DNA of 64,000 nucleotides. Origin: Laburnicola sp. R22_1 (lineage: Eukaryota; Ascomycota; Dothideomycetes; Pleosporales; Didymosphaeriaceae). This document shows, piece by piece, positions 54,871 through 64,000 of this stretch. Both the position numbers and the translations under genes were made by a program. The notes beneath the pieces were generated by a model. It made no database searches and was not told the DNA's origin. It saw only the letters and a program-made list of their open reading frames with translations. Each line of letters opens with the position of its first letter. Position 1 is the stretch's first letter. The stretch lies in assembly GCA_014281115.1 (NCBI GenBank), contig JACONQ010000011.1:1798001-1862000 (forward strand), written 5' to 3'.

Positions 54871-56670
54871 TTGACTGAATTACGACTCGCGACGACGTAC
54901 ATCACGCTCTTACAACAAGAGGGACCGCACCTACGACGGTGCATGGCTAGGCTCAACAATCCCGAACCGTCGGTTGAGCCCAACGACACTACCAGTGTCA
55001 CCAACGAGATGGCAAACCGCGGCAATATCCCAGGCGGGGGACGCGCGAGCAATGCGGCACAGAACTTAGCGACCCAATCGACTCTCGGTGCAACACAGAC
55101 CCCGGTTGCCCCTCGCGTCACGGAAGAGTTAGACGAAGAAGATTTGAACATGCTTAGCGGCGGGGCTGGTAGCAAGCGGGTGACTGTGAACAGCCAGCCG
55201 ACAGAAATCCCTGCAAAAGAAGGACCCGCGGGGCCTGCGAACCCTGAGACGGTGAGCTATCCCAAATTGACAGTGGACGGACCGTCGCGCGGTTGGCGCC
55301 GTGGCTCTAGCAGGAAGTCCATCTTCGAGGTGGTCCACCAGCCCACCAAGGATACTCGGCTTCGACTCATGTACGATGAGGACACCGACGCCCCACTGCT
55401 ATACTTCGAGGTTCTTCGCGCACCCTCGGAGGGAGCTGTACCAGAATGGGAAATGGTGGCAGACATTCGCGACGGCAACTCACTGCAGGAAGCAACCTCT
55501 GCCCGCGGATGGCCCACGGCGTTGTTTGGTCATTTTATCGGTCATGCCAACAGCGCCGCTGAACTGGAAGAAGAAGTCCATCAAGGACTACAGCGTGAGG
55601 AGGGATTGGAGGGTCGCATCACTGGTATCTCCGAGCTTGCAGAACAGGCGCGACTGTCGTTGTTGGAGACAGAACACAATGCGCGGGTTGAGCAACATCG
55701 CTCGGGACAGCGCCAGACTCAGATCACGGAGGCTCTTGCGCGTATCGACCAGCTGAAGGAATTAAAGGACTTGTACCGCACGCGCTACAAGGAGCAGGAG
55801 CGGAAAGTCGCCGACCTGGAGGAACAATTGCGGACGACGTCGTTCGTCCCACCCGACGTTCCCGCGCACGTACAGCAAGATTTGAACCCTGACGATCTTG
55901 AGGTCATCCGACAGCAGCGAACCCAAGCGTACGCCGCTTCTCACGCAGGTACCGTGCGACCTACAGTCGCCGCCATGGCCCGAAACGCTCGCGGAAATAC
56001 ACCTGGTGGACAGTCAATATCCGCGCTCACGGGCATTGGTCAGGCCCCAGGTCATCGACTGCGCGAGCCTGACAAGTTCAAGGGTTCTGAGGACCGAAAG
56101 AACTACAAGCCCTGGAAGAGCTCTATACGTACCTATCTGAGCGCCTACAATCACGTCTTTACGACCGAGCACGCCAAGATGGAGTTCATTTTTAATCATA
56201 CGCTAGATGTCGCCTATCAGCGTCTTGAGCACCGCATGGATTTCGACAAACCTGGTGCCTTCCAGTCGGCAGAAGACATCTTCGATATGTTGGATCGTAG
56301 TTACGTGGCAGCGGATCCCATGGGTGAGGCATACGCGGCTATGCAGGGCGATCAGTTACGGATTGGAGACCGAGAGAGCTTTGAGGGATGGTTGTCCCGC
56401 TTTGAAATCGCGACTGCACCCGTCGACGTCCCGGATCAACAGAAGATCATCACCGCCATCCGCCTCTTGAAACCTTCTCGCCTGGAAGCGGACAAACAAT
56501 GGTCCAATTCCGATTCATGGGCCTCCTTCATCGAGAAGATCCGCCACCGGGCTACGATCTTGAAACTGCAGGGTCCCGCGCCCAAAGCCCTTTCGCAACT
56601 TCACTTTCCCAAAAAGGATTGTTCGGCCCATACGCACTATGGCTCACCAGGTGCAGCATCTCATGCTTGA
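54871..56670 (+). CDS. Ty3/Gypsy gag protein, truncated at the 3' side
   Basis: 599 open codons. Residues 1-150 are polar. A coiled-coil region rich in Glu, Gln and Arg spans about 240-330. The retrotransposon gag domain spans about 395-570, starting REPDKFKGSEDRKNYKPWK and including AYAAMQGDQLRIGDRESFEG and SFIEKIRHRATILKLQGPAP. After about residue 571 (near 56585) the translation (LSQLHFPKKDCS onward) no longer looks like gag. It is antisense P450 sequence read through to a chance stop. The zinc knuckle, protease and pol are missing. No RIP damage is seen, so this is a young insertion that lost its 3' part along with part of the P450 gene. Confidence 0.8.
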   Translation: MTELRLATTYITLLQQEGPHLRRCMARLNNPEPSVEPNDTTSVTNEMANRGNIPGGGRASNAAQNLATQSTLGATQTPVAPRVTEELDEEDLNMLSGGAGSKRVTVNSQPTEIPAKEGPAGPANPETVSYPKLTVDGPSRGWRRGSSRKSIFEVVHQPTKDTRLRLMYDEDTDAPLLYFEVLRAPSEGAVPEWEMVADIRDGNSLQEATSARGWPTALFGHFIGHANSAAELEEEVHQGLQREEGLEGRITGISELAEQARLSLLETEHNARVEQHRSGQRQTQITEALARIDQLKELKDLYRTRYKEQERKVADLEEQLRTTSFVPPDVPAHVQQDLNPDDLEVIRQQRTQAYAASHAGTVRPTVAAMARNARGNTPGGQSISALTGIGQAPGHRLREPDKFKGSEDRKNYKPWKSSIRTYLSAYNHVFTTEHAKMEFIFNHTLDVAYQRLEHRMDFDKPGAFQSAEDIFDMLDRSYVAADPMGEAYAAMQGDQLRIGDRESFEGWLSRFEIATAPVDVPDQQKIITAIRLLKPSRLEADKQWSNSDSWASFIEKIRHRATILKLQGPAPKALSQLHFPKKDCSAHTHYGSPGAASHA

Positions 56671-57310
56671 TCCATTCAAAAAGACCCAATGGAGTGCTGT
56701 CGTTGGATATGCGCATACCCTTGAAGTGTTCACTAACAATGCGCGCGGCGTTGTGGTTCAACACAGTTCCTGATTTGGAATTGAGGATTCTCTTAGTCGT
56801 TCGAACTCCCTCCAATAACATCGAGTCTCCAGTAGAGGTAGCACCAAGGTGCGCTTCGAAGTTTCCCATGGAGCGCGAGCTACATCCGACCAAAGAACAA
56901 ACGAATTTGGCGAACCAAGAACGTGAAGATATGACTCTTGGCTGACGCTGAATTGCGGGCATCATCTGAACAGAACCAATCACGTAAAATCTGGTGCCCA
57001 GCACGGATAGTCTCACCATAGGCCTTCGCCACGTTAACCTGCCAACACCTTAGCTTGGAACCAGGCAAAGAAAGGTTTACTCATACCCAATGTCGTTCCA
57101 GTACTGCATGCGCCGTTGCAGCAAGTGCAACAAGTTGCCGAACTGGGGTATCAGAACGTTTCCTGGAACACAAGGTAGCTCGCGGACGCCGGCGTGGAAG
57201 TTCAAATGTCTTTTCGCCAGGAGTATTGAGGTAATGAAGGATGCGAAGAAGCCCAAAATAGCCGCATAATATGCATTGGGAGCAAAGTAGATGATGTGAA
57301 GCTCTGACAT
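56586..57310 (-). pseudogene. Cytochrome P450, N-terminal half only, cut by the Gypsy fusion
   Basis: Exon 1 is 57310-57087, a 47-bp GT-AG intron spans 57086-57040 and exon 2 runs from 57039 to about 56586. The N-terminal membrane anchor is YYAAILGFFASFITSILLA, followed by the Pro-rich hinge (PCVPGNVLIPQFGNLLHLL). Then come the beta-1 region (MVRLSVLGTRFYVI) and helix B and C parts. LFEWIKHEM and YGPNNPFWESEVAKGLW match fungal P450s near helices D-F. After GLW the sequence becomes antisense Gypsy gag. The I-helix, ExxR motif and heme Cys are gone, so it cannot be an enzyme. An in-frame ATG at 57334 is an alternative start. Its 3' half is not in the window. Confidence 0.75.
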
Positions 57311-57399
57311 TGCAAATATATCAATTTCAGACAAGATGCAAAGATCATAAAGATAGAAGTACGATGTTAAGATGGAGTAGTGAAAGGAGGTATGGACGG

Positions 57400-57409
57400 T
57401 TTATATATT
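57400..57409 (-). promoter_or_regulatory. TATA box of the P450 fragment
   Basis: TATATAAACC on the minus strand about 90 bp upstream of ATG 57310, so the promoter side of the gene is intact. Confidence 0.45.
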
Positions 57410-57410
57410 C

Positions 57411-58435
57411 ATTTGAAACAGATAAAGCACTTCTCCTAATCATCACAGCTGTTTCAATGCAGCCCGCATACTGGCAGCAAGCCGGACGTACGTGACGGTC
57501 TCTGAGAAAAAGCCCCCAAGTGTCGTGCTATGCACACTTATTGATGATGGATGCTTTTTGGAGGCGCAGCTCTGTGACAGGGCGTCTGAGAAGGTGTGGT
57601 GATAATGTATACATGGCAGTAGACTAAGCCTGCCTAGATAGAGAATGTGATAGGAGGATATTTCAGTACACCCACATGATAAGCCTGCGTCAGGCAGGCA
57701 GATGCCTCGTATTTAGGCCATGCATGTAGGGATGAGGCTAACGTGGCGATGCCATCGAGAAACTCAAAGAAAGGGTCCGAAAGACCATGCCCAAATTATC
57801 CAGTCGCTACACTCTACAAGGGGCGGATTTAATGTCGGTGTGCGGCCCGTCCCAGCTCACATGTACAGTAACCTTGTCGCCCAAGGCGGAGGTAGAACCC
57901 GGGTAAAGTCAAAATGGACGACCGGAGAAAGCACCTCCTACGTTCCACCGAAGAATCAAGCTTACGGTTCCCGTTCTTGACGCCTTGTTGCGGCACGGCA
58001 AACCCGTACCAGGGTCGGTATGCTGTATGGTCCCCGATGGCCCTACGAGGCGTGGATCCACCGCAGCACTGCCAGCCCATGCGTCAAGCTTTAGAGTGCT
58101 CATGCAGAGTTCTGGACAATATTCCATACATGGATATCCCAAGCAAGGGGGACGAAAATGTCGCTAGGCGATCCATCATCTGTCATTCATTCATTCATTC
58201 ATATCCATTTATAATTAGTCAACTCCATCTGTCATCACAAATATGTGCGAAGAACATGAGTATGTAGACACCACCACGATATATCCGGGGTGTATTATCT
58301 CCTACCCAATTACAATGTCTCAATGAGAACTCGTGCCTGACAATCGTGTGGTATCACCATCCCAGCCAAGACCGAGCTTTAGACATCTAATTATGTCGTA
58401 TAAAACGTGATGCATGAGATGCTGACCAATGCGTC
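57411..58435. other. Intergenic
   Basis: No supported gene. A (catt)n microsatellite lies at about 58182-58202. Several short frames overlap on both strands around 57720-58270 and are not convincing. Confidence 0.5.
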
Positions 58436-60139
58436 CTACCTGGTCTTTTCGATAACCGCCTCAGAGTCTTGCCCCTCGTTGCCTTTTTCAAGTCCATATT
58501 GCGTGTCGAGATTAGTTCGGAGTGGTACCCGCTTTTCCGCTCCGACTGCAATCAGCCCAGATGCACCAAACGCTATAGCAGCAAGCCAAACAGACTTTAA
58601 GGCATCCAAGTAGACTTCAAATACTTGCGATTGTGTAGTTGGGGATAGTGATCGAAGAAAAACGCCTGTTGCCAGTTGATACGCTCTTCCCCCTTGAAGT
58701 GCCGCTCGGACAGCATCATCTGTGATTTTGTTGGACATTTGATCGAACCTATTGTTGAAAAGAATACTGGGGATAGTGATGCCCCAGACAAAGCCAAAGC
58801 TACGGAGAAATGAATACACTCCTGTAGCGCTCGCAACATCTTCCTCGGCCAACGAAGCAAGAATGGCGGGAAGGGTAGTTGGCAGTATACATGCCCGTCC
58901 CGCTGCGTCGATGATTTGAAAGGTGGCCCAGACCCCTTTGTGTGTCTCCGCCGTCAACAACAAATTCAGGCCAGGTCCAAGCGTACTCAGCGCAAACCCG
59001 AGGAGGTGTAGCCGGCGATAGCGCCCAGTCTTTGACAATGAGATTCCAGCAACAGCCGATCCAGGGATCAGAAGGAACATGAATGGCATGAAATTGACAC
59101 CAGTCCGCATAAGCGAAGTACCGCGCACTGCCATAAAATACAATGGCCAGAAAAAACATACCAGCTGCAATGCCAGGGATGTGATGAAAATCATGTAGAA
59201 GGCGGCCGAAGAGGTCCGGTTCCTGAAGACTCGGGGAGGTACGCATGGATTTTGGCATCTGGTTTCGTAGAGATGGAAGACTGCCCACCCGATTGCGCCA
59301 ACGATGAGTGGCGTGACGATCCGCCAGGACGACCATGGATAGACTGTACCGCCATACACTAGACCAACCAATATTGCGGTCATGGATCCAATGAAGATGA
59401 AGTTGCTAATCCAGTCGACGCGTGTAAGTAATTGGAACCAGGCCACCTTATGATGGCGTATGCGAAGGTAGACGACGAGAATGGGCATCACAAGCGCACA
59501 TATTGGAAGATTGATGTAAAAACACCACCTCCAATCTCTCTGTGCTAAAGCATCGCCTACGATAGGCCCTGCTATAGCGCCTAGCGAGGCAGTGGAGAGA
59601 ACGATTCCAAGGTAGGTTCCTCGCTCTTTCAGTGGAACTAGATCGCAGACGAACAACTCCACCATAAGCATAATGCCTCCAGATCCAATGCCCTGTACAG
59701 TACGACCTGCAATCATAGTTGTTGTGTCTTTAGCTCCCCCGGCGATGCCACTTCCTAGTGCAAAAATCATCACTGTGATGATCATCGGCCATCGCCTCCC
59801 AAAAATATCGCAGAGTTGAGCATATGTCGGTTGGACGACCGTCTGGGCGAGAAGAAAGCAGTTTGATATGGCGACGTATTGATCACCTGAGGATAGTGCC
59901 GTTGAAATTTGCGGTAGCGCTATAGCGATGATCGAGCCGTCGAGCGATGATGTGAAGGCAATCAGACATAGCGAGGTGATCACCAGCCAGAACGCGAGCC
60001 CTTTTTTGAATGCTGGAGGGTCTGGCGGATCTAAAACACCTGATGTATCTGCTTTAGAACGTTGAATCATGTTCTCGGCTGTCGCTCCAGAGGGAGGGTC
60101 GGTGACCGTGAATGAGAGTGGAGCTTTGGAGTCCGCCAT
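58436..60139 (-). CDS. MFS multidrug/toxin exporter, DHA2-like (14 spans)
   Basis: 567 residues in one exon. I chose ATG 60139 (MADSKAPLSFTVTDPPSG) because the open frame upstream, to 60580, is compositionally unlike protein, and MFS members have a short polar N-terminus. Signatures: span 1 (LIAFTSSLDGSIIAIALPQI), motif A after span 2 (AQLCDIFGRRWPM), motif B-like RTVQGIGSGGIM, the antiporter motif C GAIAGPIVGDAL, and about 14 hydrophobic segments in total. The C-terminal cytoplasmic tail is acidic and ends in EKTR. Members export drugs or fungal secondary metabolites in exchange for protons at the plasma membrane. P450 genes or relics on both sides suggest a metabolite locus; the substrate is unknown. 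No frame breaks are seen. Confidence 0.88.
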   Translation of the reverse strand: MADSKAPLSFTVTDPPSGATAENMIQRSKADTSGVLDPPDPPAFKKGLAFWLVITSLCLIAFTSSLDGSIIAIALPQISTALSSGDQYVAISNCFLLAQTVVQPTYAQLCDIFGRRWPMIITVMIFALGSGIAGGAKDTTTMIAGRTVQGIGSGGIMLMVELFVCDLVPLKERGTYLGIVLSTASLGAIAGPIVGDALAQRDWRWCFYINLPICALVMPILVVYLRIRHHKVAWFQLLTRVDWISNFIFIGSMTAILVGLVYGGTVYPWSSWRIVTPLIVGAIGWAVFHLYETRCQNPCVPPRVFRNRTSSAAFYMIFITSLALQLVCFFWPLYFMAVRGTSLMRTGVNFMPFMFLLIPGSAVAGISLSKTGRYRRLHLLGFALSTLGPGLNLLLTAETHKGVWATFQIIDAAGRACILPTTLPAILASLAEEDVASATGVYSFLRSFGFVWGITIPSILFNNRFDQMSNKITDDAVRAALQGGRAYQLATGVFLRSLSPTTQSQVFEVYLDALKSVWLAAIAFGASGLIAVGAEKRVPLRTNLDTQYGLEKGNEGQDSEAVIEKTR

Positions 60140-60647
60140 GGCGTTAGGGCGAAAGATGGTGGGACACGCGAAGTCAGATAAGCGAGGAAGGTGTTCTAGT
60201 ATGGGAAGAGTATGGAGGAGTATGGATTGCGGGAGGAAAACGGAAAGAGAGCGGAAGGAGCGCGGGAGAAATGCAGGTGGAGTGGGCAGTGCTACCCAGC
60301 GCGGGTAAAGTGGAGCGCAGCTATTCCAATCAAGTCCACGCATAAATTTCCTGCAGGCTGTGAGAAGCGTGCGCGCACGGAAGGATAAATTGCGATATAT
60401 TGATGTGGGTGTCGGCCCCCTTGTGTAGCGTACATCCTTGCAGGCGGTAAGGGACAGCACCCTTTCTCTGGTAACACAACGCCAATGAAATCTAAAGCCT
60501 ACCAGAGCCCTGTCGCGCCACCCAGACCACATATACCCCAAGACTTCATCAGTGAAGTCACACGAATAGCCCCCGAACACACCATCGGCAATATCTTAGG
60601 CAACGACAGGCTTTTCAGCACCTGAAAAGTGGCCAACGTGGCACTAG
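60140..60647. other. Intergenic, promoter side of the MFS gene
   Basis: A purine-rich stretch on the plus strand (about 60180-60290), CT-rich on the minus strand, lies just upstream of ATG 60139, as in many fungal core promoters. No gene seen. Confidence 0.45.
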
Positions 60648-60759
60648 CTAGAGCGCATGTAGAGCTTCCATGGATGATGAGCTTTTGATGTCGGAATCCA
60701 CAGTTGTTCCAAATGTCTTCATTGAGTCGAGCTCAGAGAGACCGCCCGGACAGTGTTTT

Positions 60760-62076
60760 CTGCGAGGCTTCTCCGGATCCGGAGCTACTACGTTGCAGGG
60801 GTTCGAATTCGTGCCTTCTCCCAACAATGATGGAAAGCGCTTGCTGATGATATGGCGGGCAAGCTTCGACACTGGGGCGATGCAGGTGATAATCAGACCA
60901 ACCGAGAGTTCAACCATGCTGATGCAGATATTAGCTTCAAACCAAATAGAAACAGACATACTGGCCTTACTGGGTTGCCATATTTGGTATACTGTCCACG
61001 GTGGTGTCTTTGGTCGCGTACGAACGGATTCGGAAGACCAGAGAGATAATGGTGGCCACGCAGGCCCTAGTCTTGTCAGTAGGCCCTCGAGGACTTTGAA
61101 AACCTTGGACAATACTCACAAGCCTCCAGAGCAGAATATCATATAAACGGCAGCTTTCTTCTTTTTCGACATGTGAAGCTTTGCTACAGCAGGCAACGGC
61201 ATGATCAGGATGTAGAAATCGCTCACCACCCCAAACACACCAGAAGCCAAGCTCAACTTCTGTATTGCTGCATCACTTCCCCCACATTGCGGGCTTGCCA
61301 TGCCTGCTAGAAAGGATACCCTGTCAGTCCCTCCCCTTGGCCGACAAGAGACAACCTGAATAGCGAAGTTGGTCGCATAAAAAACAAACGTAGTGACTAT
61401 GCCAATCCAACACAGTGTTTGCAGTCATCTGACCGGTTTGAATGCGCCAAGGATGAGAAAGATGAGTGTCGCTTTGACCAGCCAGACTGTTGCGCAGAGA
61501 AACATTTGGTGGAGGAAGGTAACCTTGAGGAATCAGTATCACCCGAATTCTGACCTGGATGACTTACCACGAGAATTGGCTTCGTCAACACCCGAATCTT
61601 GATGTCCCAGGCGTGGTAGCCGTATGCGCCATTGTTATCAACTATACGGCCTCAACAGGAGTCGCGTATCGTGTAAGGAGCGGGTTGGCTTACGGTAAAT
61701 GTACAGACTCAAAACGATCAGGAGCATAGGTAGCGTTATCCAAAAGAAGTCTTAGCAAAGTCAGAATGTGACAGTTATAGGCAGCTGAAAGACATGTCGC
61801 CTACAATCATCGATGCTTCTTTTACGTATAATCCAAATCTTTGCGTATAGTCGGGTGGCACTGAAAAGCAGAACGAGGGCCATGCATGTGCTACATGCGA
61901 TGGTTATGGAGTGGTAGCCAACGAGCTTGGGATGCTCGAAGTCAGGAACAACACCCTATTGGCAGCTTAGTGTATAACTTTACCGCTTGGAAACCTTATC
62001 TCACCTGTGGAGGCTGGCCGAATGGGTAGTCATCCACCAGTGCCCACATCCATCGAGGCATATCCGCTCCAGCCAT
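60760..62076 (-). pseudogene. Fungal rhodopsin-domain (PTH11-related) membrane protein, disabled
   Basis: The gene starts at ATG 62076 (MAGADMPRWMWALVDDYPFG) and is split by several short introns (for example gtgagataagg...ccaatag and gtaagccaac...gtatag). Spans recognised in order: LVGYHSITIACSTCMALVLL, FFWITLPMLLIVLSLYIY, FLHQMFLCATVWLVKATLIF, WIGIVTTFVFYATNFAIQ, KLSLASGVFGVVSDFYILIM (the family's hallmark) and ICISMVELSVGLIITCIAP. It is disabled twice. TGA at 61425-61427 replaces the conserved Trp after FKPVR (TGG to TGA). A frameshift near 60960-60985 separates RACVATIISLVFRIRSY from the last span. Intact relatives are 7-span plasma-membrane proteins of about 350-400 residues, some within secondary-metabolite clusters. 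Confidence 0.7.
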
Positions 62077-62634
62077 TGTAATTGTACGAGACCGCGTTCG
62101 AAATTGAGAGTTGGGATAACAATCAGTGTTGAAGAACCAGGATATCCTGAACGTTTAATGCTTCATAAAATGCGCAGAGCGCTGTCGAGCGAACCGTTCC
62201 GATGGAGTCAAACCGCTGGTAGGGCTTGTACCCCCACCAAGGCATGTCTCGGCCACCTGGATCATATGATTAGATGCATTCAGCGGGTAAATTGGGCCTT
62301 CGAAACGGCAAGGCAACTGGTCTGGACAGCCACCGGGTAATATAGATGCACGTTTCGGGAACCGAACGGATAGTTGCAGCCCCACGACTGCATCTGTGCG
62401 AAGTGCATGCAGCTCGGCCCCTAGCGCCAATAATACAAGCAAATAAGGCCAATATTAGATGTGGTGGTGACACAGACTTTCTATTGGATAGAAGTTGAGT
62501 GAACAAGAGCGAACAGTGTTATGCTGCTCTCATCTAAATCGAAGATGATTTCTTCAGCAAATGCCCTTCCTCTACGTTGAACCAGAGTCCACAACAGATA
62601 CTACGAATTCTTTGCATCAATTTATCATTCCATC
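62077..62634. other. Intergenic
   Basis: Shared upstream region of the rhodopsin-like pseudogene (-) and the P450 relic (+). Two overlapping minus-strand frames at 62155-62506 are not supported by any domain. Confidence 0.45.
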
Positions 62635-63149
62635 ATGGCTCTTCTACGATCCGTGTTCCATTGCGTGGGCACAGCGTTGTTCGTGGGTACAATCCTAGTT
62701 GTCACTACTGTCGCTGTTGGAGTGAAGGTTTTTTCTTTGATCACACTCTTAATTCGGTGGCACTGTCCTCTGTCCGAAATTCCCGGCCCAGCACTTGCAT
62801 CATTGCCATTAGTCGACTATTTCAAGACCGAGCGTTCAGAGCAGAGCCAGGAATATCTGGATGCCATTCACGACCAATTCGGTGAGCATTCCGAGACGTT
62901 GGGTCATCATAATCGGTTGCTAACTCACCCAAAGGATCAGTCGTCCGCATCGGTCCTCGTCACATTGCCATCAGTGACCTTGGCATTGTTCGACAGGTCA
63001 TGGATGATGATGTGGATGTTTTGAAAGAGACGGAGGGTATTGCAAGGGTGATCGCTCGGTCGGATACTTATATTCGGGGTTATGGGATTCCTAGGGGAAC
63101 GGTAATGATTCTAAGCCGCCCATCCATAGTCAACACAGGCAAGGAATGA
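62635..63149 (+). pseudogene. Cytochrome P450 relic with a large internal deletion
   Basis: Exon 1 is 62635-62881, intron 62882-62934 (53 bp, GTGAGC...AAAG) and exon 2 runs from 62935 to TGA 63147-63149, giving 153 residues. The N-terminus has a membrane anchor (VGTILVVTTVAVGVKVFSLI), the hinge IPGPALASLPLVDYF and VVRIGPRHIAISD, the normal start of a fungal P450. Directly after VRQVMDDDVDVLKET the sequence jumps to DTYIRGYGIPRGTVMI, which matches the region just after the ExxR helix (consensus DxxxxGYxIPKGTxV). About 200-250 residues are therefore missing, and so is the heme-binding Cys. It is not functional as a P450. Confidence 0.65.
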
Positions 63150-63249
63150 ACGTTGCGAATGATCTCTGAGGGGACAGCTCTATGTAGATTCATATTCCTA
63201 GTAGAAACTCTGACTATCAGACTACTGTGCGTTGGCTCTTCAAGACACG

Positions 63250-64000
63250 TCAAGCAAGACTAACACGACAAGGATAGCCCTCCGCTGGATGTGCACCAGA
63301 CCTTGACGTTTGGTATGCTCGCTCACCTAGCACTGGCTTCGGATTGTCCGCTTTGAAGCCCATTCTTCTCGCTAGCTTAGTCAATGAGCTTTCGTTGGCG
63401 GCTTTGACAGCATCCCACTCTTCATAGGCCGGCGTGATATGGTAAGTACGCGCTGTCATGATCAAAGCAATGCGCAGCTCATTATATACCAGCGTCTGTC
63501 CAATGCAGTTACGGGAGCCATGCTCGAAGGGACGGTATGCACCAGACGCAGTGGGTACATAAAGTTCGTGCCCAGACTTAACAAGCCACCGTTCTGGGAT
63601 GAATTCCAATGGTCGTGGCCAAACACGAGGATTGACGTGCACAAAGCGATGCATGATAGTTGCGTGGAGGCCTTCGGTAGGAATCATGTTCCCTGCGCGA
63701 TCAGTGATCGACACGCCAGCGACGCCTGCTCGGAGCGATGATGCAGGAGGATACAGGCGCATTGTCTCTTTGATAACTGCAAGTGTATACCGGCATTCAT
63801 TCAGAAGAGCTGGCTTCTCTCTGAGTTTTTCCGCAACGTTTTCGTCGACTCCGAAGATGGCGTCATGCTCCGCTCGGAAATTGGCGAGGGCATCGGGATG
63901 TAAGGCTAGCATGTGGTATGCGTAAACGATGCTGGTCGCCGTAGTGTCGTTACCGGCGAAAATGAAGAGACGAATCTGTTTAGCGGCAATGTGAGCAAAG
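63250..64000 (-). CDS. Cytochrome P450 monooxygenase, C-terminal part, runs off the window
   Basis: Open from the window edge to the stop at 63250, about 249 residues visible. The I-helix oxygen-activation motif is AGNDTTA (consensus AGxDTT), the ExxR motif is KETMRLYPP, PERF is represented by FIPERW, and the heme-thiolate loop is FEHGSRNCIGQ (FxxGxRxCxG) with Cys present. All key residues are intact and there is no frame break. The C-terminal extension is rich in Ala and Lys. The enzyme should be an ER-bound monooxygenase using NADPH-P450 reductase. The substrate is unknown; a neighbouring MFS exporter and two other P450 remains suggest secondary or detoxifying metabolism. No intron is seen in this part. 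Confidence 0.85.
   Translation of the reverse strand, partial: FAHIAAKQIRLFIFAGNDTTATSIVYAYHMLALHPDALANFRAEHDAIFGVDENVAEKLREKPALLNECRYTLAVIKETMRLYPPASSLRAGVAGVSITDRAGNMIPTEGLHATIMHRFVHVNPRVWPRPLEFIPERWLVKSGHELYVPTASGAYRPFEHGSRNCIGQTLVYNELRIALIMTARTYHITPAYEEWDAVKAANESSLTKLARRMGFKADNPKPVLGERAYQTSRSGAHPAEGYPCRVSLA

Noticed and set aside
57720..58267. Overlapping plus- and minus-strand frames as small genes
   Set aside because: No domain, no consistent start, and mutually overlapping; better read as intergenic.
60140..60580. N-terminal extension of the MFS transporter
   Set aside because: The frame is open, but the residues are compositionally unlike a transporter N-terminus and the segment includes a CT-rich promoter-like tract. 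ATG 60139 gives the family's normal length.

Overview
The window is from a filamentous ascomycete. Ordinary genes have short GT-AG introns of about 47-53 bp, there are GPI-anchored and secreted proteins, fungal P450s, an MFS exporter and a rhodopsin-like receptor relic. Long A+T-rich blocks carry the footprint of repeat-induced point mutation (RIP): CpA has become TpA, and almost every in-frame stop in a dead transposase is TAG where Gln or Trp codons are expected. RIP places it in Pezizomycotina; Dothideomycetes is my guess and I cannot name a species.

Layout. (1) 1-7250 is gene-bearing: a frame-broken coiled-coil gene (435-1249, -), a GPI-anchored protein (1568-2397, -), a secreted 589-aa protein (4063-5937, +) and an APH-like kinase (6183-7187, -). 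(2) 7250-28740 is an A+T-rich RIP isochore made only of dead repeats: copies of a ~130-bp mobile repeat (R130), three copies of a ~1.25-kb non-coding repeat (A family), a Fot1/pogo element with a TA target duplication (13020-15132), a mutated Ty1/Copia element (18070 to about 25020) and two copies of an unrecognised ~1.16-kb element with 16-17-bp target duplications. (3) 28740-35380 is a small gene island: a small membrane protein, a dead pogo-like transposon, a hypothetical gene in two frames and an MFS relic. (4) 35384-51894 is a dense nest of at least six Fot1/pogo transposons plus a Tad-like LINE. Most share a 15-bp outer terminus followed by element-specific paired repeats. (5) 51895-54591 is A+T-rich again, with a tandem segmental duplication. 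(6) 54592-64000 returns to normal composition. A non-mutated Ty3/Gypsy LTR and gag are fused head-to-head with a decapitated P450 gene, followed by an intact 567-aa MFS transporter, a rhodopsin-domain pseudogene, an internally deleted P450 relic and a P450 whose heme domain is intact and which runs off the window.

How the parts relate. The region from about 56.6 kb to the end looks like the edge of a secondary-metabolism or detoxification locus (exporter plus several P450s) that is decaying where it meets transposon-rich DNA. The transposon nest gives a relative insertion order: E5 lies inside E6, the LINE lies between two pogo halves, E1 lies inside an A repeat, and the orphan element lies inside the Copia gag.

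The best candidate for something undescribed is the orphan element at 18907-20065, 26408-27573 and 53606-53785. Each copy has its own 16-17-bp target duplication, and one insertion is confirmed by an empty paralogous site. Second are the shared-terminus architecture of the pogo family and an apparent palindrome collapse where two elements meet at 45660.
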